Below are positions 24,195 through 32,686 of a stretch of DNA of 32,861 nucleotides, one piece after another. Under the pieces are notes generated by a model. It worked only from the letters and a program-made list of their open reading frames with translations, was not told the origin of the DNA and made no database searches. Location: NCBI GenBank assembly GCA_015222755.1, contig JADFVX010000002.1:1-32861 (forward strand). The letters are read 5' to 3'. Every line of letters begins with the position of its first letter. Within the stretch, counting starts at the first letter, position 1. A program made the translations under genes and the position numbers. The DNA comes from Pseudomonadota bacterium. Lineage in GTDB: Bacteria > Desulfobacterota > JADFVX01.

Positions 24195-24338
24195 ATGGAA
24201 AACAGTCTTAAATATATGTTTATGGGTTACAGCGTACTATGGCTTATCATCTTCACCTATGTCTTCTTTATAGGCAAAAGGCAGGGAGACCTGAAAAAAG
24301 AGATTGATGAATTGCGACGAATTGCCGAGGAAAAGTAA
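24195..24338 (+). CDS. ccmD: small membrane protein CcmD
   Basis: A 47-residue reading frame starts at ATG 24195, one base after the ccmC stop. It has one membrane segment (about 12-27, YSVLWLIIFTYVFFIG) and a charged C-terminal helix (RQGDLKKEIDELRRIAEE), the layout of CcmD, which stabilises the CcmABC-CcmE complex. It closes the operon. Size, position and topology support the call; the sequence itself is poorly conserved in this family. Confidence 0.85.
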   Translation: MENSLKYMFMGYSVLWLIIFTYVFFIGKRQGDLKKEIDELRRIAEEK

Positions 24339-24440
24339 ATCCTTTATTAACCCGCACCAGCCAAATTTTACATAAATTATTTTTTCCACTAGAGCTTTCA
24401 ATTAATGAGCTCCAGCGTCTGAAGCAGCAGAGCAAAAGCC

Positions 24441-24452
24441 CCACAGCTGTGG
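24441..24452. promoter_or_regulatory. 12-base perfect palindrome upstream of the sensor kinase
   Basis: CCACAGCTGTGG lies in the 216-base gap after ccmD, 102 bases before the kinase ATG. It may be a regulator site. A smaller inverted repeat (GAGCT with AGCTC) sits just before it at 24392-24412. Confidence 0.25.
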
Positions 24453-24554
24453 CAAATCACCTCCAAATCTGTTAAACTCTGTGTTCTGCCATACCTGTTC
24501 CTACAGCTTTTTAACAAATGCCCCTATCACGATAAAGGTTACACTATATCTTCA

Positions 24555-27167
24555 ATGACCCCATCTTCTCATATATTCAATGCAGATAATGAAAAGCGCT
24601 CCATAAAAGATATTGTTTATGTTTTCATCCCCTGGATGATAGCGACGACACTCCTTTTTTCCATATATATCTATGACACGCACAAAGAACACCTTAGAGC
24701 CGTAAAGACAAAAGCTACTGCAAAAGTCGAAGAGCAGACAAGAAATATTCTTTCGAGGTTAGAAACTGTAATAAAAGATGTTCTGAGCCTGTCAGAAAAC
24801 AATACAATACAAAAATACACAGATAAACCCTCACCTGCCCTCTACCGGGATATAAAAAAAGATTTCATTTCATTCCTGACCATAAAAAAACAATTTGACC
24901 AGGTAAGGATCATAGACAGTGCAGGCAATGAAATGCTACGAATCAACTACAATAATTCCAGGGACCAGTATCTGCCCCTTCCTGTTCCAGCAAGCGAGCT
25001 TCAAAATAAATCTGACCGATACTATTTCCTTGAGACTATGAAGCTGGATATAGACAGCCTCTTCATCTCACCTTTCGACCTCAACATGGAAGGCGGTAAA
25101 ATTGAAGAGCCCTTAAAACCTACGCTGCGCATTTCAACCCCCATCCATAACGAGCAAGGCATCATTAATGGCATGATTATAGTCAACTACCTTGCAGATA
25201 TAATGTTCAAACGTTTTAAGGCTATCCACATGGAGCTCCATGGAAAAAGCATGGTGCTTAACAGCGATGGCTACTGGCTTGACTCACCCGACGAGGACGA
25301 TGAATGGGGCTTCATGCTTGAAGAGAGGAAAGGGCGTACATTCCAAAAGAGCTTCCCAGGCGCATGGAAGGAGATTTCATCAAAGGACTCGGGACAGTTC
25401 AGAAACAGCAGCGGGCTTTTTACATATTCAAAAGTATATTTATCTTTCCTTGAAGACAAATCGATCTCCATAAACACATTGGCAGGCGCCGACCACATAA
25501 TAATCCTGTTTTACATACCTCAACTCTATATAAGCGGCTTCACTCTCGATGCAGCAAAAGACTGCCTGCCCTTCTATATTCTTACACTGGCAGCTTTTGC
25601 CCTGTTCTCCATATTCATTGAGCAGTCATCAAGACAAAAGAAGAATTCACTTACAACGCTCAACTACCTGAGCCAGGCTTTAATACAAAGCCCTAATGTA
25701 GTCGCAATCACTGACAAAAATGGGAATGTCGAGTTTATCAACCCCAAGTTTTCTGAAGTAACACAGTATTCAGAGGAAGAAGTCCTTGGGAAAAACACTC
25801 GCATATTAAAATCAGGGAAGACCCCTCCTGGGACCTATACCGACATGTGGGACACAATAAATTCCGGGAAAGTCTGGGTGGGCGAATTCTGCAACAGAAG
25901 GAAAAATGGTGACCTTTACTGGGATCTGGCCTCAATTTCACCTGTTCGTGACGCAGATGGAGAGATCAATCACTACATGAAGGTCTCCGCGGATATTACG
26001 GAGTACAAGTACTTGCTGAACGACCTTCAGAGAAGCGAAAAAAGAAGGGCAAGGGCGCAGGAAATAGCCCGCATGGGTGACTGGGAACTCGACGTAGAGA
26101 AAGGCAAAATTTATGCCTCCCCGGAGTTCTTTATGCTCTGCGGATTACCTGGGGAAAGCAAGAGCATAGAAAAAACCCGCTTTATAGCTGAAGTAGTCCA
26201 CCCCGATGACAGGGATATCGTCAGCTACACTATAGACAAGGCTGTAAACAGCGGAGGCAAATACAAACTGGAACACCGCATATGCCTTTCCGATGCTACT
26301 TTCAGGACAGTATATGCAGAAGGACAGCTTAACACCGATAGGCCAAATAAATCATTGGCATTAACAGGTACTCTTCAGGATATTACAGATCAAAAAAAGA
26401 CAGAAATAGACCTTGTAGAGGCAAAACAGATAGCAGAATATGCAAACAGGGCAAAATCGGAGTTTATGGCCAACATGTCTCACGAGCTTAGAACTCCCCT
26501 GAACTCCATTATAGGTTTTTCAGAAATGCTGAGCGCGGGCATTCCCGGAAAGTTGAATGGAAAGCAGCTAGAGTTTTCTGAAGATATAAATGCCAGCGGC
26601 ACCCATCTTTTGAACGTCATCAATGACATACTTGATCTAAGCAAGATAGAAGCTGAGCAAACAGAACTTAGTTTAAATACATTTAATGTTAACTCTCTTG
26701 TGAAAAACAGTGCAATGTTCTTCAAAGAAAAAATGATAAAAAAGAATATTGCCCTTAGCAATGAACTTGAAGGTGAACTCCCCGAGATTAAAGGCGATGA
26801 GCGCAGGATCAAACAGGTGCTTGTAAACCTCTTGAGCAATGCAATGAAATTTACTTCCGAAGGAGGAAGTATTGTAATCAAGGCAGGACTCAGCAAAATT
26901 AATACTGACAGGGATGCTATATTTATTGCTGTGGAAGACAGCGGTGAAGGCATCAGAGAAAAGGACATGGAAAAACTCTTCACACCCTTTGTGCAACTTG
27001 AATCAGCCTATCATAAAAAACACCCGGGAACTGGCCTTGGACTTGCGCTCTGTAAGAAAATAGTCGAACTTCACGGCGGCAAAATAGGCCTGGAAAGCAC
27101 CTTCGGCAAGGGGAGTTGTTTCACTATATACCTGCCTGTCAATATAAAGCAGGAGACTGGTTCATGA
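24555..27167 (+). CDS. membrane sensor histidine kinase with extracytoplasmic sensor and two PAS domains
   Basis: The 870-residue protein has a membrane helix at about 20-41, an extracytoplasmic sensor domain at 45-320 (double-Cache-like, with FLTIKKQFDQVRIIDSAGNE), a second helix at about 333-353, PAS 1 at 365-490 (VAITDKNGNVEFINPKF), PAS 2 at 505-615, a phosphoacceptor domain with His643 in MSHELRTPLNS, and the ATPase domain with N box NLLSNAMKF, G1 DSGEGI and G2 GTGLGLAL. It thus phosphorylates itself on sensing an outside ligand. It has no receiver of its own; two receivers follow, the first overlapping by four bases (ATGA). The ribosome site before the ATG is weak. Confidence 0.92.
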   Translation: MTPSSHIFNADNEKRSIKDIVYVFIPWMIATTLLFSIYIYDTHKEHLRAVKTKATAKVEEQTRNILSRLETVIKDVLSLSENNTIQKYTDKPSPALYRDIKKDFISFLTIKKQFDQVRIIDSAGNEMLRINYNNSRDQYLPLPVPASELQNKSDRYYFLETMKLDIDSLFISPFDLNMEGGKIEEPLKPTLRISTPIHNEQGIINGMIIVNYLADIMFKRFKAIHMELHGKSMVLNSDGYWLDSPDEDDEWGFMLEERKGRTFQKSFPGAWKEISSKDSGQFRNSSGLFTYSKVYLSFLEDKSISINTLAGADHIIILFYIPQLYISGFTLDAAKDCLPFYILTLAAFALFSIFIEQSSRQKKNSLTTLNYLSQALIQSPNVVAITDKNGNVEFINPKFSEVTQYSEEEVLGKNTRILKSGKTPPGTYTDMWDTINSGKVWVGEFCNRRKNGDLYWDLASISPVRDADGEINHYMKVSADITEYKYLLNDLQRSEKRRARAQEIARMGDWELDVEKGKIYASPEFFMLCGLPGESKSIEKTRFIAEVVHPDDRDIVSYTIDKAVNSGGKYKLEHRICLSDATFRTVYAEGQLNTDRPNKSLALTGTLQDITDQKKTEIDLVEAKQIAEYANRAKSEFMANMSHELRTPLNSIIGFSEMLSAGIPGKLNGKQLEFSEDINASGTHLLNVINDILDLSKIEAEQTELSLNTFNVNSLVKNSAMFFKEKMIKKNIALSNELEGELPEIKGDERRIKQVLVNLLSNAMKFTSEGGSIVIKAGLSKINTDRDAIFIAVEDSGEGIREKDMEKLFTPFVQLESAYHKKHPGTGLGLALCKKIVELHGGKIGLESTFGKGSCFTIYLPVNIKQETGS

Positions 27168-27544
27168 AAAAAATATTGATTGTTGATGATAATCCTTTAA
27201 ACCTTAAGCTTATGCGTGAGATACTGAATACAGCAGATTACAATATCGTCGAGGCTACAGACGGTATTGAGTCTGTAGTCATTGCGATGAAGGAAAAACC
27301 TGACCTTATATTAATGGACATCCAGATGCCGGAAATGGACGGAATAGAGGCCCTTAAGCAGCTTAGGTTAAGATCTGGGCTGAAACATATACCTGTTATT
27401 GCCGTTACTGCAGCTGCAATGGAAGGAGATAGAGAAAACTTCTTATCACAAGGCTTTGACGGTTGTGTAACAAAACCTTTTGCCATGAAAGATTTACTTA
27501 GCGCTGTCAATAAGCAGATAAAAATGGAGACAACAAATGCCTGA
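27164..27544 (+). CDS. single-domain response regulator (DivK-like)
   Basis: Starting at ATG 27164 (AGGAGA upstream, inside the kinase stop), the 126-residue receiver has D8-D9, phosphoacceptor D52 (LILMDIQMPEMDG), the T in AVTAAAM and K in VTKPF. It ends with a short unstructured tail and no output domain. Its sequence type is that of DivK/CpdR-like receivers cut from hybrid kinases. The stop overlaps the next gene by eight bases, so kinase, receiver and HD-GYP protein are made together and probably form one phosphorelay. Confidence 0.92.
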   Translation: MKKILIVDDNPLNLKLMREILNTADYNIVEATDGIESVVIAMKEKPDLILMDIQMPEMDGIEALKQLRLRSGLKHIPVIAVTAAAMEGDRENFLSQGFDGCVTKPFAMKDLLSAVNKQIKMETTNA

Positions 27545-28628
27545 GGCTTCTGAACAATCAAAAATGGGAAAGATACTGATTGTAGATGATGAACCAAGAA
27601 ATATAAGTCTGCTTAAACACCTCTGTGAAAGTCTCGGCTATGAGACGGCTTCAGCAGTTAACGGAAAAGAAGGAGTAGAAACAACTAAAAAAGAGATGCC
27701 CGATGTGGTACTCATGGACATAATGATGCCAGAGATGAACGGCCTTGATGCTACAAAACACATCAAAAAAGATCATATTACAAAAAATATCCCTGTAATA
27801 CTGGTAACTTCCCTTGATTCCAGGGATGACCTCATAAAGGGGATAGAAAGCGGTGCCAGCGACTTAATTACAAAACCTGTTGATCTTCAAGAACTGTCTT
27901 TAAGGATAAGAAACAACATAGAAATAAAAAAATATCATGACCTCTTAAAAAACCATAACAAAATACTTGAAGAACGTGTCGCAGAGAGGACCATTGAACT
28001 AAAAAAGGCATACGAGAAAAACAAGGAGACCTACATAGACACCATATTCCGGCTGAACCTTGCAGCAGAATATAAAGATGAAGAAACAGGGGCCCATATC
28101 AAAAGGATTGGCCTCTACGCCAGAGAAATTGCATCTGTTATCGGTATGGACAGGGATTATTGCGACACTATATTCTACGCTTCACCAATGCACGATATCG
28201 GCAAGGTCGCCATTCCCGACAATATACTGACAAAACCGGGCAAGCTGACAGATGAAGAATTTATGGTCATGAAATCTCACACTACCATAGGCGCAAAAAT
28301 ACTCAGCGGATCAGATTCATCTTTTCTGAAGATGGCCGAGGAGATAGCGCTCACTCACCATGAACGGTGGAGCGGTGAAGGATATCCTAATCGGCTTAAG
28401 GGAGAAGAGATACCTATGGCGGGAAGAATAATCAACATTGTTGACCAGTACGATGCATTGCGCAGCTCTCGTCCCTACAAGCCCGAATTTGACCACACAA
28501 AGACCTTATCAGTAATTACCGAGGGTGACAGGCGGACCAGCCCTGAAGATTTTGACCCTCAGGTTCTGGAGGCCTTCAAAAAAGTAGCGGGAAAAATGGA
28601 AGAGATATTTGATACAGAAAGTGATTAA
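27537..28628 (+). CDS. response regulator with HD-GYP cyclic-di-GMP phosphodiesterase domain
   Basis: The 363-residue protein has a receiver at 11-130 (D17/D18, phosphoacceptor D61 in VLMDIMMPEMNG, K in ITKPVD), a coiled linker at 135-170 and an HD-GYP domain at about 172-360. The metal and catalytic residues are there: H219-D220 in MHDIGKVAIPDNIL, the HHERW pair and G282-Y283-P284, then DQYDALRS-RPYK. HD-GYP enzymes hydrolyse c-di-GMP to pGpG or GMP. This RpfG-like architecture, directly behind the kinase, says that the sensed signal controls c-di-GMP breakdown. GGAG lies eight bases before the ATG. Confidence 0.94.
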   Translation: MPEASEQSKMGKILIVDDEPRNISLLKHLCESLGYETASAVNGKEGVETTKKEMPDVVLMDIMMPEMNGLDATKHIKKDHITKNIPVILVTSLDSRDDLIKGIESGASDLITKPVDLQELSLRIRNNIEIKKYHDLLKNHNKILEERVAERTIELKKAYEKNKETYIDTIFRLNLAAEYKDEETGAHIKRIGLYAREIASVIGMDRDYCDTIFYASPMHDIGKVAIPDNILTKPGKLTDEEFMVMKSHTTIGAKILSGSDSSFLKMAEEIALTHHERWSGEGYPNRLKGEEIPMAGRIINIVDQYDALRSSRPYKPEFDHTKTLSVITEGDRRTSPEDFDPQVLEAFKKVAGKMEEIFDTESD

Positions 28629-28664
28629 CAAACGGCGTTTAACGGTAAAAAGGAGAAACACCTG

Positions 28665-28901
28665 ATGGAAGAAGAGAAAACCGGCAACAAAAAAACTGGT
28701 TCCCTAATGAGAGACCTGCTAGGCCCGCTTCTTATTTTAATAGGAGCGCTGGCAATCCTGTTAACGAAAGAGTATGTAAGCGCAAAACTGCTAACGGGGC
28801 TTGTGCTGCTGGACTATATGTCGAAGGGATATCTGAGCAAGCTGCCAATTCCAGTCTGCTTCATAATATTCATGGCGCTTATTGCTGTTGCAGCAACCTG
28901 A
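28665..28901 (+). CDS. small two-helix membrane protein, unknown
   Basis: The 78-residue product has a charged N-terminus (MEEEKTGNKKTG) and two or three hydrophobic segments (about 18-34, 37-50 and 62-77). No family is recognised. The AAAGGAG ten bases before the ATG is good, so the gene is probably real. It lies 36 bases after the HD-GYP gene and may be part of that operon. Its stop is 29 bases from the end of a convergent gene. Confidence 0.6.
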   Translation: MEEEKTGNKKTGSLMRDLLGPLLILIGALAILLTKEYVSAKLLTGLVLLDYMSKGYLSKLPIPVCFIIFMALIAVAAT

Positions 28902-28906
28902 CGGCA

Positions 28907-28921
28907 CCGCTTTGTAAGCGG
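28907..28921. terminator. short hairpin between convergent genes
   Basis: CCGCTT and AAGCGG pair perfectly around TGT in the 29-base gap between two convergent stops. There is no T-run, so it may only weakly end transcription. Confidence 0.35.
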
Positions 28922-28930
28922 GGAGTACCA

Positions 28931-30637
28931 CTATTTGGCTTCGTAATCCGCCTGCTCGGGGTTCAGTTCCTTTTCTGCGTATTTATTAAATATGGCTTTT
29001 TGCATAAAAAGATGATGGATATCCGGGTCTATATGTCCGTCTTTCTTCATAAACTCCAGTATCTTCAGTGCCTGAGATAAACCCATAGGTTCCTTGTAAG
29101 GGCGGTCTTTGGCTGTCAGCGCCTCAAATATGTCGGCAATAACCATTATCCGAGCCTGTATGGAAAGCTGCTTGGCAGTAAGGCCTGATGGATAGCCGGA
29201 CCCGTCAAGTTTTTCGTGGTGCCCGCTGGCAAACTCAGGCACTCGTGCAAGCTTTTTGGGAAAGGGAAGCTCTGACAGCATCTTCTTGGTAACAAGAGCA
29301 TGGTTTTCAATTAAGTGGCGTTCTTTTGCCGTAAGGCTACCCTTCCTTATTGATAAATTTGCAGCCTCATCTGATGTAAGGTAATAATGCACCTTTCCTT
29401 CGACCTCGTATTTCTTTGAGGCTATTTCTGCTATCTTCTTTATTTTTTCATCATCCATATATTCCTTTGGCACATTACATTTTGCAACAAACTCCTTATC
29501 CTCTCTAAGTTGCGCAACACTTTGCTCAAAGTGAAGATCCATCTCTTCCTGTACTTTTGGGTCTTTTTCACCCAACAGGACGGCATGCAGCTTTTTTTCC
29601 AGATGATTACTCTTCATGATGTACTCAATCATATCAAAGCGTGCCGCTATAAGCTCTACCCTGTCATGTATAGTCTCCAGTTTCGTACGCTTATCTACCA
29701 CATACTCTGGCGTGGTTATCTTGCCGACATCATGCATCCACGCTGCAAGTTTCAGCTCTTCCATTTCATCTTCAGAAAAATTAATATCTCCAAGAAGGCC
29801 TGAATCGCAGGAGTTCACCTCCTCAGCTATCATAGTGGTCAGTTTTACCACTCTTTCTATATGACCTGCGGTGTATGGTGATTTTTCATCTATCGCGGCG
29901 GCTATACTTTTGATGAATGAGTACAATAGGTTTTTAAGGTCCTGTACGAGCTGGGCATTTGTCAGGGCAACAGCCGCCTGCGAGGCGAGGGAAGCGACAA
30001 GGTCAACATAATCAGAAGAAAAGGCTACTACCTCTCCTGTATCTACGTCTTTGGCATTAAGCAGCTGCAGAACACCTATAATATCGCCTTCATGGTTGCG
30101 CATAGGGATAACAAGCATGGACTTAGACCTATAGCCTGTAGCCTTGTCATATTTTCTGGGCCCCGTAAAATCAAAACCTTCCGCTTCATAAACATCAGCA
30201 ATATTCACCGTTTCACCGGATATTGCCACATAAGAAGAAACATTTGTGTAATTAGGCTTTCCAGCAACTTCAATAGGTACGGGCGGCAGCGTAATCTTGT
30301 CTCCACTTTCACCTCCCATCCTTGTATTCATACTATCATTTTGAAGTATCTCGAAGCGAAGTGTCTTTGTTCTCTCATCCAGCAGGTAAAGAGTTCCGGC
30401 ATCGGCGAAAGACAAATCTCGTGCCGCATCGACAATCATCTCCAGGAGCTTATTCATATCTCCCTCGGATGAAAGGGCAAGGCCTATGTCGGCAAGCTGC
30501 TTTAAGTGGGAAAACTGGTGTTCAGCGTAGGATTTCACTTCACGCTCAACGGTACTTAATACCCTGTTAAGACGTTTGTCTTCCTGAGAGAGATTGCCGG
30601 CTGAATACTTCTTTGGGGATTTAGTTTCTGAATCCAT
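28931..30637 (-). CDS. GAF-HD-GYP protein with a large insertion in the HD-GYP domain
   Basis: From ATG 30637 the protein has 568 residues. A helical lead (15-50) is followed by a GAF domain at about 50-225 (FADAGTLYLLDE and MLVIPMRNHEGDIIGVLQL) and an HD-GYP domain at about 235-545. H302-D303 (MHDVGKITTPEYVV), the HH at 473-474 and G481-Y482-P483 are intact, so c-di-GMP phosphodiesterase activity is plausible. About 110 extra, charged residues separate the HD helix from the GSLTAKERHLIENH segment that normally follows at once. No membrane segment: a cytoplasmic sensor. A TTG at 30646 is too near the ribosome site to be the start. Confidence 0.88.
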   Translation of the reverse strand: MDSETKSPKKYSAGNLSQEDKRLNRVLSTVEREVKSYAEHQFSHLKQLADIGLALSSEGDMNKLLEMIVDAARDLSFADAGTLYLLDERTKTLRFEILQNDSMNTRMGGESGDKITLPPVPIEVAGKPNYTNVSSYVAISGETVNIADVYEAEGFDFTGPRKYDKATGYRSKSMLVIPMRNHEGDIIGVLQLLNAKDVDTGEVVAFSSDYVDLVASLASQAAVALTNAQLVQDLKNLLYSFIKSIAAAIDEKSPYTAGHIERVVKLTTMIAEEVNSCDSGLLGDINFSEDEMEELKLAAWMHDVGKITTPEYVVDKRTKLETIHDRVELIAARFDMIEYIMKSNHLEKKLHAVLLGEKDPKVQEEMDLHFEQSVAQLREDKEFVAKCNVPKEYMDDEKIKKIAEIASKKYEVEGKVHYYLTSDEAANLSIRKGSLTAKERHLIENHALVTKKMLSELPFPKKLARVPEFASGHHEKLDGSGYPSGLTAKQLSIQARIMVIADIFEALTAKDRPYKEPMGLSQALKILEFMKKDGHIDPDIHHLFMQKAIFNKYAEKELNPEQADYEAK

Positions 30638-30950
30638 AGGGAACAATACCTTTATATGCCCTCCACAAAAACTCTGGAGAGATTATTTTTTTAAAACCGG
30701 TTCTTCCGTTAATTTCACTACACGGTCATTGGTGGGAATAATTACACGGGTCATATCTTCTGGAGAAGCCTTATGCCCTCAGCAGCTATAGCCTTAAATC
30801 ATGGATTTACACATAAACAGACAGCATAGTCACTCTATAAATATAGGAGACAAACTCAAAATAGCCTTTAAAATGCAAGGGGTCAAGCTTAAATTTGATT
30901 TGTCTTGCCAAAACAAACCTGTCATTCTCTAAAATTGATGCAAAAATGCA
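30638..30950. other. 313-base gap upstream of the GAF-HD-GYP gene
   Basis: No gene is credible here. It contains the promoter of the GAF-HD-GYP gene. At its right end TGATGCA (30936-30942) and TGCATCA (30947-30953) form a 7-base hairpin that includes the pentapeptide gene's stop codon; on the minus strand it is followed by ATTTT only, so it is at best a weak terminator. Confidence 0.4.
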
Positions 30951-31571
30951 TCATTCGCCATCAAATTGCGCTATTTCTTCACTCCAGTCCCGGGAATCCG
31001 CTTCACCACTCCATGGTTTTTTTCCATAGAACTTCACATCATCCGTCCTGGCCCCATCAAAGACGGCACCCTGAGCCATCACCTGACGCATATCACAACC
31101 TGAAAGATCAGCATCACTAAAGTTGCAGTCATGCAGTTCAGACCCCTTAAGGGAGGCTATTTTAAGGACTGCACCTTTAAAACTGGCCTTGGGCAGTATA
31201 GATTTAAGTACCTGTGCACCTGACATATTGGCTCCTTCAAAACAGGCGCCCTCCCCCTCCATGCGAAATATAGATGCATCGACCATACTTGTATTTGAGA
31301 AATCAGCAGCCCTTATATCTCCGCGCTGAAAAAATACATCGTCCATAGAGGCATTACTAAAATCGGCTTCTATAGCAAAGACCTCACCCATAAATGCCCC
31401 TGTAAGGTCACAAGCAGACAGCTTGCATCTGTCAAGCCTTGACCCGGTAAGAGTGACACCACTTAGATTTATACCTTTAAAATCAATATCAGAAAGGTCG
31501 GTAAAGCTTATGTCCTCATCGGCAAGCGAACCACCTTCTTGAATAACTGTCAGAACTTCATCCCTAGTCAT
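30951..31571 (-). CDS. pentapeptide-repeat protein
   Basis: The start at ATG 31571 follows GAAGG at five bases and removes a 20-residue Lys-rich extension with no ribosome site. The 206-residue product has a short helical lead (MTRDEVLTVIQEGG) and about 25 consecutive pentapeptides of the A(D/N)LXX type between about 20 and 180, for example ADFSNTSMVD, ANMSGAQVLK and ADLSGCDMRQ, which fold as a right-handed four-sided helix. The tail is hydrophilic. Such proteins act as binding scaffolds or DNA mimics (Qnr), but nothing here points to a partner. No signal peptide. Confidence 0.85.
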   Translation of the reverse strand: MTRDEVLTVIQEGGSLADEDISFTDLSDIDFKGINLSGVTLTGSRLDRCKLSACDLTGAFMGEVFAIEADFSNASMDDVFFQRGDIRAADFSNTSMVDASIFRMEGEGACFEGANMSGAQVLKSILPKASFKGAVLKIASLKGSELHDCNFSDADLSGCDMRQVMAQGAVFDGARTDDVKFYGKKPWSGEADSRDWSEEIAQFDGE

Positions 31572-31999
31572 AAACACCTTCTTTTTTAATTTTACAGGCT
31601 GTATTTTATCATATTTTTCCAGCCACGGCAAAGGTCTCCCGCAAAACTAATTTGTTTTGCATCTTGACTGGCTAAGCATATTTATAGGTGCTACAAACTC
31701 AATTCTGGCCCTTTGCAAAAATAAGGACTCAAAAGTTCCATGGCATTTTGAAAGCTACCTTTTAACTGTACCTCAAAGTGTGAGAACCCCGCTTTAACTA
31801 TTTAAACAAAAATATCTATGTTATCTTGTTAAAAATGTGCAGAGAAAAGCCTCTTAAGCAGTGATGCTCCCCGCCTACAAGGCGGGGCATCCGAGTAAGG
31901 TTGATTTACAATTTTTATAGCTGCCATTCATCCCCGCTTATCCCCCACAGGGGACTGGGCATGCTGGCAGCCTCTCGTCAAGATCTAAGGATTAATGTA
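31572..31999. other. 428-base divergent gap with a degenerate repeat and an IS-like end
   Basis: No gene is seen. Bases 31711-31740 match part of the degenerate repeat (the 12-mer AAGGACTCAAAA is shared with 2613-2624). Bases 31863-31971 contain strong secondary-structure elements described separately. Promoters for the pentapeptide gene (leftward) and plsY (rightward) must lie here. Confidence 0.4.
31863..31971 (-). mobile_element. possible remnant of an IS200/IS605-type right end
   Basis: GATG-ct-CCCCGCC pairs with GGCGGGG-CATC around TACAA (31863-31891), an 11-base-pair hairpin with a two-base bulge. Two further arms follow: GCTGCCA (31920-31926) with TGGCAGC (31965-31971), and CCCC with GGGG around ACA (31943-31953). 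Bulged GC hairpins with short loops are typical of IS200/IS605 ends and of REP sequences. Read on the minus strand, a short open frame stops about 20 bases before the first hairpin, as a tnpB tail would. No transposase gene is present, so this is at most a relic. Confidence 0.35.
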
Positions 32000-32587
32000 A
32001 TGACAGATCTCTTTCTTGCCCTCAGCCTAAGCTACCTTCTAGGATCTATATCCTTTGCCTACATCGCCGGACGAATAAAGGGCCTTGATCTAAGCAAAGA
32101 GGGGACAGGTACACTTGGCGCAAGAAATGCCGGCCGGAAACTCGGCAAGGCGGCTGGCCTTTTCATCCTAATACTGGACATACTGAAAGGCATCACTGCC
32201 GTTGCAGCTGCAGGATTGATTACAGAACAGCCCATTGCGCCCTTAATCGCCTGGCTCGGTGTTGTATGCGGTCACTGTTGGTCTGTTTTTCTTGGTTTCA
32301 GGGGCGGCAAGGGGCTTGCCTCCAGCGCCGGGGCACTTCTTTTAATATCACCCACCCTGCTCTTTCTTGAAATGCTTATCATGCTGGTGATAATAACTAT
32401 CTTTCGCAATATCTACCTTGCTGCCATTATAGCCACCGTATTCCTGCCCCTCACAGTCTGGGCCCTTGGCGGCCACACCTATTTTATTACCATAGCGCTA
32501 CTGATAGCCCTCATGATTCTTTACCGCCACAAAAACAATCTTGCAGACCTCAGAAAATCCCCTCCCTCGCGCTGGCGCAGGAAATAA
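32000..32587 (+). CDS. plsY: acyl-phosphate:glycerol-3-phosphate acyltransferase
   Basis: PlsY moves an acyl group from acyl-phosphate to glycerol-3-phosphate, the first step of phospholipid synthesis in most bacteria. The start at ATG 32000, with AAGGA eight bases upstream, gives 195 residues, normal for the family; 33 residues of a longer frame run through the repeat-like leader. Seen are GSISFAYIAGR, the active-site loop GTGTLGARNAGR, a His in CGHCWSVFLGF, and FRGGKGLASSAG. The loop differs from the usual GSGNIGATN; ARNAGR occurs in a subset of PlsY-like proteins, so a paralogue is possible. Five or six membrane helices. Confidence 0.9.
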   Translation: MTDLFLALSLSYLLGSISFAYIAGRIKGLDLSKEGTGTLGARNAGRKLGKAAGLFILILDILKGITAVAAAGLITEQPIAPLIAWLGVVCGHCWSVFLGFRGGKGLASSAGALLLISPTLLFLEMLIMLVIITIFRNIYLAAIIATVFLPLTVWALGGHTYFITIALLIALMILYRHKNNLADLRKSPPSRWRRK

Positions 32588-32686
32588 AAACACAGCATTT
32601 GATCATTCTACAACAGGCTTTATGATAAATTGAACCGAAGTCTGCTCTTCTTAATCTAAGTGTTAGATAGACAGTTAGGAGTTGAA

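Noticed and set aside
26480..26983. 167-codon minus-strand frame opposite the histidine kinase
   Set aside because: Lies entirely opposite the HisKA/ATPase region, Ser/Leu-rich as expected for a shadow frame.
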